Positions 24,320 to 33,299 of a stretch of 64,000 bases of DNA are shown in pieces. The number at the start of each line of letters is the position of its first letter. Position 1 is the first letter of the stretch. The DNA is from Acidimicrobiia bacterium (lineage in GTDB: Bacteria; Acidobacteriota; Vicinamibacteria; Vicinamibacterales; SCN-69-37): positions 124,001 through 188,000 of the forward strand of contig VFZF01000004.1 in NCBI GenBank assembly GCA_016871335.1. Reading direction: 5' to 3'. The translations under genes and the position numbers were made by a program. The notes below the pieces were generated by a model. The model had not been told where the DNA came from and ran no database searches. It saw only the letters and a program-made list of their open reading frames with translations.

Positions 24320-24817
24320 TTATTGAGGATTTCGGATTGCGGCCTTGTAGGTGTTGCCGACCAGCGCGGGGGCGTTTGTCTGCATGACGTGACACACCGT
24401 GCAGTTCCAGCGCGCACCCGCGACGGAATCCCGGATGACGTCCGGTGCCCGCCGATAGTCGGTCAGGTGGCTCTTCGGCACCTGTGGCGGATCGGTCGGC
24501 TCGGTGCTGCCGTTGGCGTGGCAGAACAGGCAGAGGTTGTCTTCCCGCGTGATCGGGATCAGCCCCTGAAGGCTGTGCGGCACGAGCGGCGGCGCGCCCT
24601 CCCAGAAACGGGGCAACTTCGTGCTCTCCCCAGGTGGCGCCTCCGGGTAGCGATACACCGGAGGGGCCGGGTCGTCGGTGAGCGGCGTTCGACGCAGACC
24701 GATTTCCAGGTCGGACACCGCCGCAGCGGGCGGCGTCGGCGCCTGCATCGCCCGTGTGACCAGGCTGCCGATGAAGACGACGAGCAGCACCATCAGCACC
24801 GTGCGGACCATCCTCAT
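24320..24817 (-). CDS. napB: Periplasmic nitrate reductase dihaem subunit NapB
   Basis: 165 residues from ATG 24817, preceded by GGAGGAGG. An N-terminal uncleaved or signal helix ([19 protein letters not shown]) is followed by two haem-c motifs, CLFCH and CTVCH. Conserved histidines upstream of each (PHSLQG, KSHL) would serve as sixth ligands. It carries electrons to NapA in the periplasm. The ATG overlaps the napA stop (ATGA), so it is translationally coupled. It is the last gene of napDAB; the IS630 element lies 28 bases past its stop. Confidence 0.93.
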   Translation of the reverse strand: MRMVRTVLMVLLVVFIGSLVTRAMQAPTPPAAAVSDLEIGLRRTPLTDDPAPPVYRYPEAPPGESTKLPRFWEGAPPLVPHSLQGLIPITREDNLCLFCHANGSTEPTDPPQVPKSHLTDYRRAPDVIRDSVAGARWNCTVCHVMQTNAPALVGNTYKAAIRNPQ

Positions 24818-27438
24818 CGCGCCTCCTCCGCCTTGTAGACCTTGACCGCGCACTTCTTGAAGTCCGTCTGCCGCGAAATCGGACAGCCGGCGTCAAGCGT
24901 CACCTTATTGATGAAGACGCTCTCGTCGAACCACGGCACGTAGACCAAACCGCGCGGCGGCTGATACCGTCCCTCCGTCTCGACGCGGGTCCTGATGCGG
25001 CCGCGTCGTGACTCGATCCACACGGCATCCTCACGCGCCAGCCCGCGCGTCTCCGCATCGTCCGGGTGCATGTAGGCCAGGGCGGCAGGCACCGCCTTGT
25101 GCAGCTCAGGCACACGCCGGGTCATCGTGCCCGAGTGCCAGTGCTCGAGCACACGGCCAGTACTGAGCCAGAGATTCCATTCCGCGTCAGGGATCTCCGG
25201 CGGTGCGACGTACGGCCGGAAGAAGATCTTCGCCTTGCCGGCCAGTGACACCGGTGCCGGATCCGTCACCGCGTCCAGGTTCCCGCGCGGCAGCGACTTC
25301 ATCGCCGGCCCGTAGAAGTCGAAGCCCTTCCCCTTCTCCACGTACGGATCGTGCGCCTCGTGGAATCGCCAGACCGTCTCCTTGCCGTCAACCACGGGCC
25401 AGCGCAGCCCGCGCACGTCCGCCGCGAAGTAGCGATCAAACGGGGCGAGATCATGCGCGTGGCCGCGGCCGAAGCGCGCGTACTCCTCGAACAGCGCCTT
25501 CTCCGGGAACCAGCCCTCACCCAGATGCGCCACCGTATCGTTGGGATGCCCGCCGGCCACCGGGTCCGGCCACACGACCTTCCGGTTGTCGGGTGTCGCG
25601 AAGAGCACCTCATACAACGTGGTCTCGGGGCGATATCCCAGTGATTCCGCGCCCGCGATGACGCCGGGCAGATCGCCCTGGCCGCGCCAGACATCACCCA
25701 CCGTCAGCCGCTTCGAGAACTCCAGGATCTGCCACAGGTCGGCGCGCGCCTCGCCGGGGGCCTGCACCTGCTGCCGCCACATCTGCGTGCGGCGCTCGCT
25801 GTTGCCGTACGCGCCCCACTTCTCGAAGATCATCGCCGACGGCAGGATCAAGTCCGCCACCTTGCACGAAATGCCCGGGTACGCGTCGGAGACGACGATG
25901 AAGGCGTCGAGGCGGCGGGCAGCTTCGATCCAGTGAGTGGCGTTGGCCGTGGCCTGGAACGGGTTGTTCACCTGTACCCACAACCACTTCAGGCGACCGT
26001 CTTCCAGGTCGCGCATCATCGAAGTGATGTCACGGCCGGGCTGCGGGTTGATCGTGCCGGCAGGAAGTTTCCAGAGGTCCTCGGCGAGCTTTCGATGATC
26101 AGGGTTGTCCACCGCCATGTCGGCCGGCAACCGGTGCGCAAACGTGCCCACTTCACGCGCGGTGCCGCAGGCTGAGGGCTGCCCGGTCAGCGAGAACGCG
26201 CTGTTGCCTGGACTCGCGTACTTGCCCGTCAGCAGGTGCGCCATGTACGCCTGCTCGTTCACCCACGTGCCCCGCGTGTGCTGGTTGAACCCCATGGTCC
26301 AGAACGACACGACCTTGCGGGCGCGGTCGGCGTAGGCCTCGGCCAGCGCAACCAGCTTGGCCTTGAACTCGTCCAGCGGTTCGTCCGGATTGCCGCGCGC
26401 GAGTTCGGCGACGTAATCGAGCGTGTAGGGCTCGACGCCGCGGCGGAAGTCGTCGAGCCCTATTAGCCAGTGCCGCCAGGCCTGATCGCGCTGCGACTGG
26501 CCGCTCTCCCTGGGATCGGTGGCGCGCAGCGCATACCCGATATCCACCGCGCCGGCCGCGAAGACACAGTGCTTCTCAACGAAGTCCCGATCCATCGCCT
26601 CGCGACGCAGAATCTCGCGCGCGATGTAGTTCCAGATCGCGAGGTCGGTCTGGGGGCGAAACACAATCTCGACATCCGCCATCGCGGAGGTCGGCGTGGT
26701 GAAGGTCGTCAGGTTGAACAGCCGCATGGGCTCGTGATTCAGCCGGCGGTCCACGACGCGCGCCCACAACATCGGGTGCATCTCCGCCATGTTCGCGCCC
26801 CAGGTGACGACAGTGTCCGTCAGCTCGATGTCGTCGTAACACCCGGCCGGTTCGTCAATGCCGAACGACTGCATGAAGGCGGCGACCGCGGACGCCATGC
26901 AGTGGCGCGCGTTCGGGTCGAGGTTGTTGCTGCGCCAGCCCGCCTTGACGAGTTTGACCGCCGCGTACCCTTCCTGAATCGTGTACTGCCCGGAGCCCAT
27001 CACACCGACGCCCGTCGGGCCCAGCTCCCCGTACACGCGCTTGAATTGCGCGGTCATCTCGCCGAAGGCCTGCGCCCACGTCACGGGCACGAAGTCGCCG
27101 GTCTTGTCGAAGCGGCCGTCCTTCATCCGCAGCAGCGGCCGCGTCAACCGATCCTCGCCGTACAGGATCTTCGCGTTGGCGTACCCCTTGACGCACAGCA
27201 GCCCGCGGTTCACGGTACTGTCGGGATCACCCTTCACGGCCACCACACGGCCGCCCTGCGTGGCGATCTGGATGCCGCAGCCGACGCCGCAGAACCGGCA
27301 GACGCCCTTGTCCCAGGACCAGCCCTCCTGGACGGCGCGGCCCAGGGCCAGCAGGTGCTCGGGCAGGTGGAACCCGGCGGCCGCGCCGGTGGCGGCGGCC
27401 AGGCCGATCTTCAGAAAGCGGCGGCGAGAGGCGTCCAT
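24814..27438 (-). CDS. napA: Periplasmic nitrate reductase catalytic subunit NapA
   Basis: 874 residues, slightly longer than enterobacterial NapA. Tat signal SRRRFLK at residues 5-11. The [4Fe-4S] cysteines are C47, C50, C54 and C82, with K84 as the conserved electron-transfer lysine. The molybdenum ligand is C180 in [10 protein letters not shown]. Molybdopterin-binding segments run throughout, and the C-terminal domain ends with [17 protein letters not shown]. It reduces nitrate to nitrite in the periplasm. It overlaps napD by one base and napB by four. Confidence 0.96.
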   Translation of the reverse strand: MDASRRRFLKIGLAAATGAAAGFHLPEHLLALGRAVQEGWSWDKGVCRFCGVGCGIQIATQGGRVVAVKGDPDSTVNRGLLCVKGYANAKILYGEDRLTRPLLRMKDGRFDKTGDFVPVTWAQAFGEMTAQFKRVYGELGPTGVGVMGSGQYTIQEGYAAVKLVKAGWRSNNLDPNARHCMASAVAAFMQSFGIDEPAGCYDDIELTDTVVTWGANMAEMHPMLWARVVDRRLNHEPMRLFNLTTFTTPTSAMADVEIVFRPQTDLAIWNYIAREILRREAMDRDFVEKHCVFAAGAVDIGYALRATDPRESGQSQRDQAWRHWLIGLDDFRRGVEPYTLDYVAELARGNPDEPLDEFKAKLVALAEAYADRARKVVSFWTMGFNQHTRGTWVNEQAYMAHLLTGKYASPGNSAFSLTGQPSACGTAREVGTFAHRLPADMAVDNPDHRKLAEDLWKLPAGTINPQPGRDITSMMRDLEDGRLKWLWVQVNNPFQATANATHWIEAARRLDAFIVVSDAYPGISCKVADLILPSAMIFEKWGAYGNSERRTQMWRQQVQAPGEARADLWQILEFSKRLTVGDVWRGQGDLPGVIAGAESLGYRPETTLYEVLFATPDNRKVVWPDPVAGGHPNDTVAHLGEGWFPEKALFEEYARFGRGHAHDLAPFDRYFAADVRGLRWPVVDGKETVWRFHEAHDPYVEKGKGFDFYGPAMKSLPRGNLDAVTDPAPVSLAGKAKIFFRPYVAPPEIPDAEWNLWLSTGRVLEHWHSGTMTRRVPELHKAVPAALAYMHPDDAETRGLAREDAVWIESRRGRIRTRVETEGRYQPPRGLVYVPWFDESVFINKVTLDAGCPISRQTDFKKCAVKVYKAEEAR

Positions 27439-27710
27439 CAGTGCCCGGCTCCTTCCACGTAGTGGTAGACCAGTTCGGCGGTCAGCACGCCCGGCGTGCG
27501 GCGGATGTCGTCGAGGCGGGCGGCGTCATCGCCGCCACCCTCCGTTTCGAGCGTCAGCACGGCACGGCCGGCCTCCTGTTCCACGTGATGCACGTCGACG
27601 CCCGGCAGGCCGCTCAGGCGGTCAAGCACATCGGGCAGGGTCGCTGGTGTGGCGCGGACCAGGAGACTCGCGATGCTGTATCCCGGCGGAGTGGGCACTG
27701 ACCGTCTCAT
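27438..27710 (-). CDS. napD: NapD-type chaperone for NapA
   Basis: 90 residues with the ferredoxin-like NapD fold: [34 protein letters not shown], then [10 protein letters not shown] and [12 protein letters not shown]. NapD binds the NapA Tat signal until cofactor insertion is complete. It is the first gene of napDAB. CATACT (27718-27723) ends 7 bases before the ATG, and a Crp/Fnr-type palindrome (27748-27759) is centred about 42 bases upstream of the predicted start point, the class II activator position. There is no ribosome binding site, as with vapB. Confidence 0.9.
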   Translation of the reverse strand: MRRSVPTPPGYSIASLLVRATPATLPDVLDRLSGLPGVDVHHVEQEAGRAVLTLETEGGGDDAARLDDIRRTPGVLTAELVYHYVEGAGH

Positions 27711-27747
27711 GAACCGAAGTATGGCGCACCGACCCAGCCCGACGGTG

Positions 27748-27759
27748 TGACGGGCGTCA
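27748..27759. promoter_or_regulatory. Crp/Fnr-type operator 1 (napDAB and the regulator gene)
   Basis: TGAC-gggc-GTCA, with ATA flanking the right half. The centre (27753.5) is at -41.5 relative to a napD start point at 27712. On the other side it lies about 26 bases upstream of the regulator gene start, between its likely -35 and -10, which suits autorepression. Confidence 0.7.
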
Positions 27760-27779
27760 TATGCGGTAGAGTGCATCCC

Positions 27780-28466
27780 GTGCAACATCCGGATCCGGAC
27801 CTCCTCGCCAAGATCCCGGTTTTTCGGAGGGTCCTCCCTGAAGACCGTGCGCGGATTGCCGCCGTGTCCCACCTCCGCGACTACCAGCGGGGAGACCCGG
27901 TCTTTGATGAAGGCGACCCGTCCGCCTTCTTCTACGTCGTCGTCACCGGGCGCGTGAAGGTGTTCAAGCGGGCACCGGACGGCCACGAACGCATCCTGGA
28001 GATCTTCGGCGCTGGCGGACTCATCGGTGCTGTCGCCGCGTACGAATCGCGACCGTACCCCGCGGCCGCGTCGGCCATCGAACCGGTGACCTGCCTCCTG
28101 ACCCCGTCCCCGGATTTCTTCGCGCTGCTGGAATCGCAGCCGACGCTGGTGCGCGGCCTGCTGGGCAGCCTCTCGGTCCGGTTGATGGAACTGACATCAC
28201 GACTGGCCGAACTGACGAGCGGCCGGATGGACACGCGATTCGCCCGCTTGTTCCTGAAGCTGGCGGACCAGATGGGCACACCGGATCGGGGCGGCATTTT
28301 TGTGCCGATGGTCCTCTCGAGACAGGAACTTGCCGACCTCACCGGCACCACCATCGAAACGTCCATCCGCATCATGAGCCGGTGGAACAAGGACCACGTG
28401 CTGCACACCGACAAGGACGGCTTCGTCCTCCTCGACCGCGCCGCACTCGAAGAGCTGGTGGCATGA
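27780..28466 (+). CDS. Crp/Fnr-family regulator, DNR/NnrR-like
   Basis: 228 residues, GTG start. An N-terminal cyclic-nucleotide-like sensor domain (about 8-115), a dimer helix (about 120-147) and a winged helix (about 150-225). The recognition helix reads SRQELADLTGTTIETSIRIM, so E193 and R197 match the Glu/Arg pair that reads G-A in Fnr-type half-sites. The protein has only one cysteine (about C105), so it cannot carry an Fnr [4Fe-4S] cluster; a DNR/NNR-like NO sensor is the more likely type. TAGAGT ends 7 bases before the GTG. It is divergent from napDAB with operator 1 between them. Confidence 0.88.
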   Translation: MQHPDPDLLAKIPVFRRVLPEDRARIAAVSHLRDYQRGDPVFDEGDPSAFFYVVVTGRVKVFKRAPDGHERILEIFGAGGLIGAVAAYESRPYPAAASAIEPVTCLLTPSPDFFALLESQPTLVRGLLGSLSVRLMELTSRLAELTSGRMDTRFARLFLKLADQMGTPDRGGIFVPMVLSRQELADLTGTTIETSIRIMSRWNKDHVLHTDKDGFVLLDRAALEELVA

Positions 28467-28475
28467 CGCCCGTCA
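28464..28475. promoter_or_regulatory. Crp/Fnr-type operator 2 (FAS1 gene)
   Basis: TGAC-gccc-GTCA, flanked CA on the left and TA on the right; it overlaps the regulator's own stop codon. A -10-like TTTACT at 28500-28505 follows, with the same 30.5-base distance from operator centre to hexamer as at napD. Confidence 0.65.
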
Positions 28476-28535
28476 TACCGGGGAGGGCTCTCCCAGGCGT
28501 TTACTAACGGCCTGTCGTGTCCAAGGAGCCCTCCA

Positions 28536-29030
28536 ATGACTGCATTCCTTCGTGCCTGCCTGATCGTTCTCGCCGTCGGCGTGATGCTGCCCCCACGCGT
28601 CATCACCGGTGCCACCACGCCGCAGCCCAAAGACATCGTCGACACCGCCGTCGCGGCAGGGTCCTTCAAGACCCTCGTGGCGGCTGTGCAGGCGGCCGGT
28701 CTTGTGGCCCAGCTCAAGTCTGCTGGCCCGTTCACGGTCTTTGCCCCCACCGATGACGCGTTCGCCAAGATACCGAAAGGCGAGATTGATGCGCTCATCA
28801 AGGACACGCCGAAACTGCAGCGGGTCCTCAAACATCACGTGTTCGCAGGAAACGCGAACGCGACGGACCTAACGATGCTCAAGGACCTGTCAGTCGCCAG
28901 CGGGGGCCGCCTGCTGATCGAACCCGGCAAGGGCACGTTGAAGGTCGGTGGCGCCAACGTCATCAAAGCCAACGTCGCGGCCAGCAACGGCCTCATTCAC
29001 GTCATCGACGCCGTGCTGTTGCCAAAGTAA
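28536..29030 (+). CDS. Fasciclin (FAS1) domain protein, secreted
   Basis: 164 residues. AAGGAG precedes the ATG. A signal peptide is followed by a single FAS1 domain: DIVDTAVAAGSFKTLVAAVQ at its start, H1-like GPFTVFAPTDDAFAKIP and the H2/C-terminal IKANVAASNGLIHVIDAVLLP. FAS1 proteins are extracellular adhesion or anchoring modules. Its promoter carries operator 2 at the class II position, which ties it to the nitrogen-oxide regulon even though its role there is unclear. It converges on nosY with a two-base gap between stop codons. Confidence 0.92.
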   Translation: MTAFLRACLIVLAVGVMLPPRVITGATTPQPKDIVDTAVAAGSFKTLVAAVQAAGLVAQLKSAGPFTVFAPTDDAFAKIPKGEIDALIKDTPKLQRVLKHHVFAGNANATDLTMLKDLSVASGGRLLIEPGKGTLKVGGANVIKANVAASNGLIHVIDAVLLPK

Positions 29031-29032
29031 CC

Positions 29033-29860
29033 TCAGAGATCGGCACGACGTACGCGGGCCGCCGCGATGCCGAGCGGGAGCACGATCCAGACGACGAGCG
29101 AGGCTGCCAGTGTGAGGGCCGCGCCCGTCGTCCCCCCCGTCATTCTGAGGAAGGCCAACGACGCCGCGCCGAAGGCCGTGGTCCCGTCGACGGTCAGCAG
29201 GGTGCCTGTTCTGACCGCATCCACCGGATTGACGATGGCGGCGACCATCAACAGTCGCGATGCGGCACCGGATCGCAGCAGGGACGCCGCGCCAAGCGCT
29301 GCGACGTCGAACAGCACCACGGCGGCGAACCAGACGACGAGCGCGACGGCGAGATGATGGGCGCGGCGCAGGCTCGTCGATCCGGCCGTGATGGTCGCCG
29401 CCACGGCAAGGAACACCACGGTGAGAACGCACGATCCGGCCACAACGCCGAGGAAGCCGAAGACGCCGTCGCTGCCGGCGCGCTGGAAGATCAACAGGCC
29501 GGCGGCGCCGAACCCGACCGCCTGCGCCGCGAGCAGCGCCAGGCACAGCCCCGCAAGCTGGCCGAACAGCACGACGGTGCGCGGCACCGGCTGCGAATAG
29601 AGCAACTGTGCGGCGCCCGGATCCGGCGTCAGCGCCATCACGCCGAACACCAGCGAGGTCAGCGGCACCAGCAGCAGCACCAACTCCACAAGCGACGCCG
29701 CAGTTCGCGAGAAGTCCTGCGTGCCGCTGCCGCCGCTCAGCACATACCCCGATGTCGCCACGGCCAGGGCCAGCGCCGCAAACACCACGGTGAAGGTCTG
29801 AGTCCACCGCGAGCGGACCGACAACCGCACTTCCTGCTGCGCACACAATGTGAAGGCCAT
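29033..29860 (-). CDS. nosY: NosY-type ABC transporter permease
   Basis: About 275 residues from ATG 29860, which has AGGAG 5 bases upstream; GTG 29866 is an alternative. Six hydrophobic segments and the LYSQPVPRTVVLFGQLAG stretch typical of NosY/ABC-2 permeases. With NosF and NosD it forms the transporter needed for maturation of the CuZ sulfur-copper centre of N2O reductase. It is the last gene of the nos operon. Confidence 0.88.
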   Translation of the reverse strand: MAFTLCAQQEVRLSVRSRWTQTFTVVFAALALAVATSGYVLSGGSGTQDFSRTAASLVELVLLLVPLTSLVFGVMALTPDPGAAQLLYSQPVPRTVVLFGQLAGLCLALLAAQAVGFGAAGLLIFQRAGSDGVFGFLGVVAGSCVLTVVFLAVAATITAGSTSLRRAHHLAVALVVWFAAVVLFDVAALGAASLLRSGAASRLLMVAAIVNPVDAVRTGTLLTVDGTTAFGAASLAFLRMTGGTTGAALTLAASLVVWIVLPLGIAAARVRRADL

Positions 29861-29862
29861 CG

Positions 29863-30357
29863 TCACTCCTGCCTGCGCCGCCAGCGTCCCGGCACCACAT
29901 CGTCAATTCCCGCTGGCGCCGTGCCTCCCAGGCTCGTGTCCGCATCGCGGGACCCGGGAGTCGCGTGCGCCACCAGATGCGACGCCATCGGTGTCGCGAC
30001 CTCCGGCACACGGGTGTACACCGCGGCTTCGGCCCGTACCCACTCGCGCAGTCGATGATCCGTCACGAACACGATGCCCCCCTCCGGCCCAGGCGCCGTG
30101 GCAGTGAGGTAGGCATGCAGGCAGCCAAGGTCGTCAAAAAACTTCGGCAACTCGCCGTCAATCAGGAGCTGGGATGCAAACTCCGGCTGGGACACCGTCA
30201 TGCGACAGAACGCACACGACTCCTGCCCCACCACGAGTGGCTCCGGCTGAACCGCGCCACGAGCGCACCCAGCACTGAGCACCCCGGCACCGAGCACCAG
30301 CACGAGTGCACCGGTGCACCAGTGCACACGTGCACGTATGCTCCCAGCACTATCCAT
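29863..30357 (-). CDS. nosL: NosL-type copper chaperone lipoprotein
   Basis: 164 residues from ATG 30357, overlapping the end of nosF. Lipobox LSAGC with C31. The copper-binding motif C48-x2-C51-x-M53 (SCAFCRM) is intact. The following PEFASQLLIDGELPKFFDDLGCLHAYL is typical of NosL. It delivers Cu(I) to apo-NosZ in the periplasm. The last 40 residues are Arg/Gly-rich and not conserved as far as I can tell. Confidence 0.9.
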   Translation of the reverse strand: MDSAGSIRARVHWCTGALVLVLGAGVLSAGCARGAVQPEPLVVGQESCAFCRMTVSQPEFASQLLIDGELPKFFDDLGCLHAYLTATAPGPEGGIVFVTDHRLREWVRAEAAVYTRVPEVATPMASHLVAHATPGSRDADTSLGGTAPAGIDDVVPGRWRRRQE

Positions 30358-31252
30358 GATGTCCCTCCACCAGCTCCCGGTAGAACGCATCGAGCCGCCC
30401 CTCCTCCGCAGACCAGCCGCGGATGGTCACCCCCTGGTTGCGCAACAGGTCGAGCACGGCCAGCCGGACGTCGGCGGTGCCCGGCACCATGATCTGATCG
30501 GCACTGCTCATCACTCCGGGTGCGATCGCGCGCAGTCGGGTCAGCACGACGTCGCTGATGCCGTCGACCGTCACCTTCATGACACCGCGATTGGCCAGTG
30601 CGGTCGTCAGTTCACGCGCCGTGAACGACGCGACCAGGCGTCCACTCACCATGACGAGGAATCGATCGGCCAGCCGCTCGACATCGCCCATCTGGTGGGA
30701 ACTGAAGAACACCGTCTGCCCCTCACTGCGACGCGCCTCGATCACGGCGTAAAACGCACAGGTGCCGTCCGGATCGAGCGCGGCCGTCGGCTCATCCAAC
30801 AGAAGAACCAGCGCCTGCGCGGCCATCGCCACGGCGAGGCCCAGCCGCTGCGTCATCCCGCCCGAATACGTGCCAACCGTACGGCGACTCGAACCATTCA
30901 GCCCCGTGAGTTTCATCACTTCCTGGAGGCGGTCGGCATTGCGCCCGCGCAGCTTGCAGTAGAACTCGGCGACCTCGCGCCCTGTCAGGGACTCCGGAAA
31001 AGTGACTCGCTGCGGGAGGAATGAACACACCCGGCGTGCGTCAGCCTCGAGAGCAGACCGCCCAGGCGCTCCCAGCAACACCCGACCCTCCGTCGGGCGG
31101 ACCAGCCCGGCGGCCGCCTTGATGCTCGTCGTCTTGCCCGACCCGTTGGGCCCGAGCAACGCCACGACTTCACCGGCCGCGATCGTGACCGTCAAATCGC
31201 GCACGGCGTGCACGATGCCGAAGGTCTTGGCAAATCCCTCGTAGGTGATCAT
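30350..31252 (-). CDS. nosF: NosF-type ABC transporter ATPase
   Basis: 300 residues. Walker A GPNGSGKTT (34-42), ABC signature YSGGMTQRLGLA (129-140), Walker B LVLLLDEPTAALD (148-160), and the H-loop FFSSHQMGDVERLAD. It drives the NosDFY transporter. It starts within the nosD stop (ATGA overlap) and overlaps nosL, so it is tightly coupled. Confidence 0.92.
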   Translation of the reverse strand: MITYEGFAKTFGIVHAVRDLTVTIAAGEVVALLGPNGSGKTTSIKAAAGLVRPTEGRVLLGAPGRSALEADARRVCSFLPQRVTFPESLTGREVAEFYCKLRGRNADRLQEVMKLTGLNGSSRRTVGTYSGGMTQRLGLAVAMAAQALVLLLDEPTAALDPDGTCAFYAVIEARRSEGQTVFFSSHQMGDVERLADRFLVMVSGRLVASFTARELTTALANRGVMKVTVDGISDVVLTRLRAIAPGVMSSADQIMVPGTADVRLAVLDLLRNQGVTIRGWSAEEGRLDAFYRELVEGHHG

Positions 31253-32613
31253 CGGCGCCTCCCGGCGTGAAACACCGCCAGCCCCGCAACCACCCCCAGC
31301 GCCGAGAGCGCAAGCCCGCCGAAGGTCCGCCCCGCGTCCTGGGCCGGCATCAGCGGGATCGCTCCGCGCGGGGGCGGCGAGGTGAGCGGCCGGACGTCGC
31401 TGACGGCCACGGGCCGCAGCACCGGGAATGTCTGCTCTGCGTGCGCGAGCACGCGCGCCCCGATGCCCTGGGCGAAGAGATCCGCCGCCGTCAGGTTGCC
31501 CCGCAGGTGGTCGAACACATTCGACAGGCGATATGGGCGGTCGCGCACGCCGTCGGCGTCGAGGTCCGGCTCGTGAAACCCCGACCAGTAGTTGCCGTCG
31601 AACACGGTGTCGGTACGGCGCCCAACCAGTCGCAGGGGCGAGAGATTCCCGACAAACGTATTGCCCTCAAACCGATTGGCCTGTGACGAGTCGTAGACCA
31701 CCACGGCGACATCAGACGACGAGACGAGGTTGCGGCGGAAGAGGTGCCGCACGGCACCGTCGATGAAGAACCCGCGCTCATTGTCGGCGACGAGATTGTC
31801 CTCCGCGACCACGTCCTCACAGTCCTTCAGCAGGAGGCCCACGGATGCGAAGCCCCGATTATGGAGGAACCGGTTTCGGGCAAACGTCAAGCGGCGTGAG
31901 TACATGAGCGCCGCGCCGGCGGCACCGTGCTGGAAGGTGTTGTCCTCGAAACGGTTGTCATCGGAATTCATGTAGTGGAGCCCGTACCGGACGTGACTGA
32001 CCTCGTTCCCGATCACGATGCCGTGGTTGGCGGATTGAATGTAGAAGCCGTCACGTGAGTACCGGACGCGGTTGTTCCGCAACGTGAAGCGCTGGGCGTT
32101 CCAGACGTGCACGCCCGAGCCCTGTTCCCCGGCCGACCGTCCTTCGGTGCCCGTGATGTCGCACCCCTCCACCACGGCATCGTCTGCCTCACGCAGATAC
32201 ACGCCGAACAGGGACCGCACGATCCGGCACTCCCGGATCGTGACGCGCCGACCGGCGACATGGATGCCGGAGGAATCACGGGCAAGGCTGCCGCCAAGTT
32301 GCCCGTCGATGTCGAATCCTTCGATCAGGACGTCGTCGGCGCGGACACGAACGACGCTCCCCAGACCGGAACCGATCAGCCGTGGACGTCCGTGGCCGAC
32401 GAGACGAATGGACCTGTGGATGAACAGGTCGCCGGTGTACGTCCCGGCCTGCACATCGATCCGATCCCCCGAACGCGCAGCGTCAATTCTCGCCTGCAAC
32501 GGCGAGAGTGCGGTTGCGGCCGGACGTCCCTCAAGCGTGCCGACCGTGACGGTCATATCCTGGACGGCCTCCTGCGGGAGCGCCAGGGCCACCATCAGCA
32601 GCAGCGTGGTCAT
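31249..32613 (-). CDS. nosD: NosD, periplasmic beta-helix copper-site maturation protein
   Basis: 454 residues with a signal peptide. The body is a right-handed parallel beta-helix of CASH/NosD repeats: RDSSGIHVAGRRVTIRECRI, GFYIQSANHGIVIGNEVSH and GLHYMNSDDNRFEDNTFQHG. A C-terminal hydrophobic stretch (FGGLALSALGVVAGLAVFHAG) may anchor it in the membrane. It supplies sulfur for the CuZ centre together with NosFY. It overlaps nosB-like and nosF by ATGA. Confidence 0.93.
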   Translation of the reverse strand: MTTLLLMVALALPQEAVQDMTVTVGTLEGRPAATALSPLQARIDAARSGDRIDVQAGTYTGDLFIHRSIRLVGHGRPRLIGSGLGSVVRVRADDVLIEGFDIDGQLGGSLARDSSGIHVAGRRVTIRECRIVRSLFGVYLREADDAVVEGCDITGTEGRSAGEQGSGVHVWNAQRFTLRNNRVRYSRDGFYIQSANHGIVIGNEVSHVRYGLHYMNSDDNRFEDNTFQHGAAGAALMYSRRLTFARNRFLHNRGFASVGLLLKDCEDVVAEDNLVADNERGFFIDGAVRHLFRRNLVSSSDVAVVVYDSSQANRFEGNTFVGNLSPLRLVGRRTDTVFDGNYWSGFHEPDLDADGVRDRPYRLSNVFDHLRGNLTAADLFAQGIGARVLAHAEQTFPVLRPVAVSDVRPLTSPPPRGAIPLMPAQDAGRTFGGLALSALGVVAGLAVFHAGRRR

Positions 32614-33242
32614 GGCATCGACTCGGGTTCAGGCCGGTTTCGCCAGGCCAGTACCAGCGCGACCAGCACCAACACGCCGGCGCCGGCCATCAGATAGGTG
32701 CCCGCCTGGGGATAGGAATAGACCTCGAAGTTGGCGATGGTCTTGTGCCCGAACATCGGTGGCGTGAATCCCGGCACCTTGACCGCCGCTGTCGGCGACA
32801 GGTCGTGTCCGTACCGATAGAGTTTGTAGCCGAACGACCATATCGAAAAGCCGCCGAAGTAGAGGAACATCACGGCGCCGTCGACAAACTCCTTCATCGT
32901 GCCGAACACCACCGCACGCAGAAACAGCAGCGCCAGGCCGCCGATCGCAAAGGGCATCCACTTGAACTCGGTAAAGTCCTCGACGGCGAGGTCACGCATG
33001 CCGATGTAGTGGTTGAGCAGGTTGATCTCCTTGAGATCCTGCCCGTTGTTGCCGCCGACGAGCGCGTTGGCATGAATATCGAGCCTGAGCGCGTTCGGAT
33101 ACTGCGGCGCGAACATCGTCAACTGCCACAGCGGGAACATCAGGGCGACGACGACGAGGATGGCGGCGAGCAGAAAGCAGGCACGCGGCCCCGCACCGAC
33201 GGGTTGATGGAGGCGACGGGCGGTCCGTTCAAGGCGGGTCAT
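32610..33242 (-). CDS. nosB: NosB-like integral membrane protein of clade II nos clusters
   Basis: 210 residues with four to five membrane helices: CFLLAAILVVVALMFPLW, FAIGGLALLFLRAVVFG, AVMFLYFGGFSIWSFGY and the C-terminal GAGVLVLVALVLAW. Clade II nos clusters carry an integral membrane protein gene right after nosZ, called nosB; position and topology fit. Its exact role, perhaps in electron delivery or NosZ assembly, is not established. It follows nosZ after a 40-bp inverted repeat and overlaps nosD. Confidence 0.75.
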   Translation of the reverse strand: MTRLERTARRLHQPVGAGPRACFLLAAILVVVALMFPLWQLTMFAPQYPNALRLDIHANALVGGNNGQDLKEINLLNHYIGMRDLAVEDFTEFKWMPFAIGGLALLFLRAVVFGTMKEFVDGAVMFLYFGGFSIWSFGYKLYRYGHDLSPTAAVKVPGFTPPMFGHKTIANFEVYSYPQAGTYLMAGAGVLVLVALVLAWRNRPEPESMP

Positions 33243-33254
33243 CTCTTATCCAGC

Positions 33255-33294
33255 GAGCTCGGAGGCGATTTCCTGGGAAATCGCCTCCGAGCTC
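33255..33294. repeat. 40-bp near-perfect inverted repeat between nosZ and nosB
   Basis: Two 19-base arms, 33255-33273 (starting GAGCTCGGAGGCG) and 33276-33294, are exact inverse complements around a 2-base centre. It lies in the only sizeable gap inside the nos operon (57 bases). The RNA hairpin would stabilise the upstream nosZ transcript end or partly terminate. No T-run is present. Confidence 0.9.
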
Positions 33295-33299
33295 ATTTG

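Noticed and set aside
27780-28466. Calling the regulator Fnr
   Set aside because: It has a single cysteine, so it cannot bind the oxygen-sensing [4Fe-4S] cluster; a DNR/NNR-like type is more consistent.
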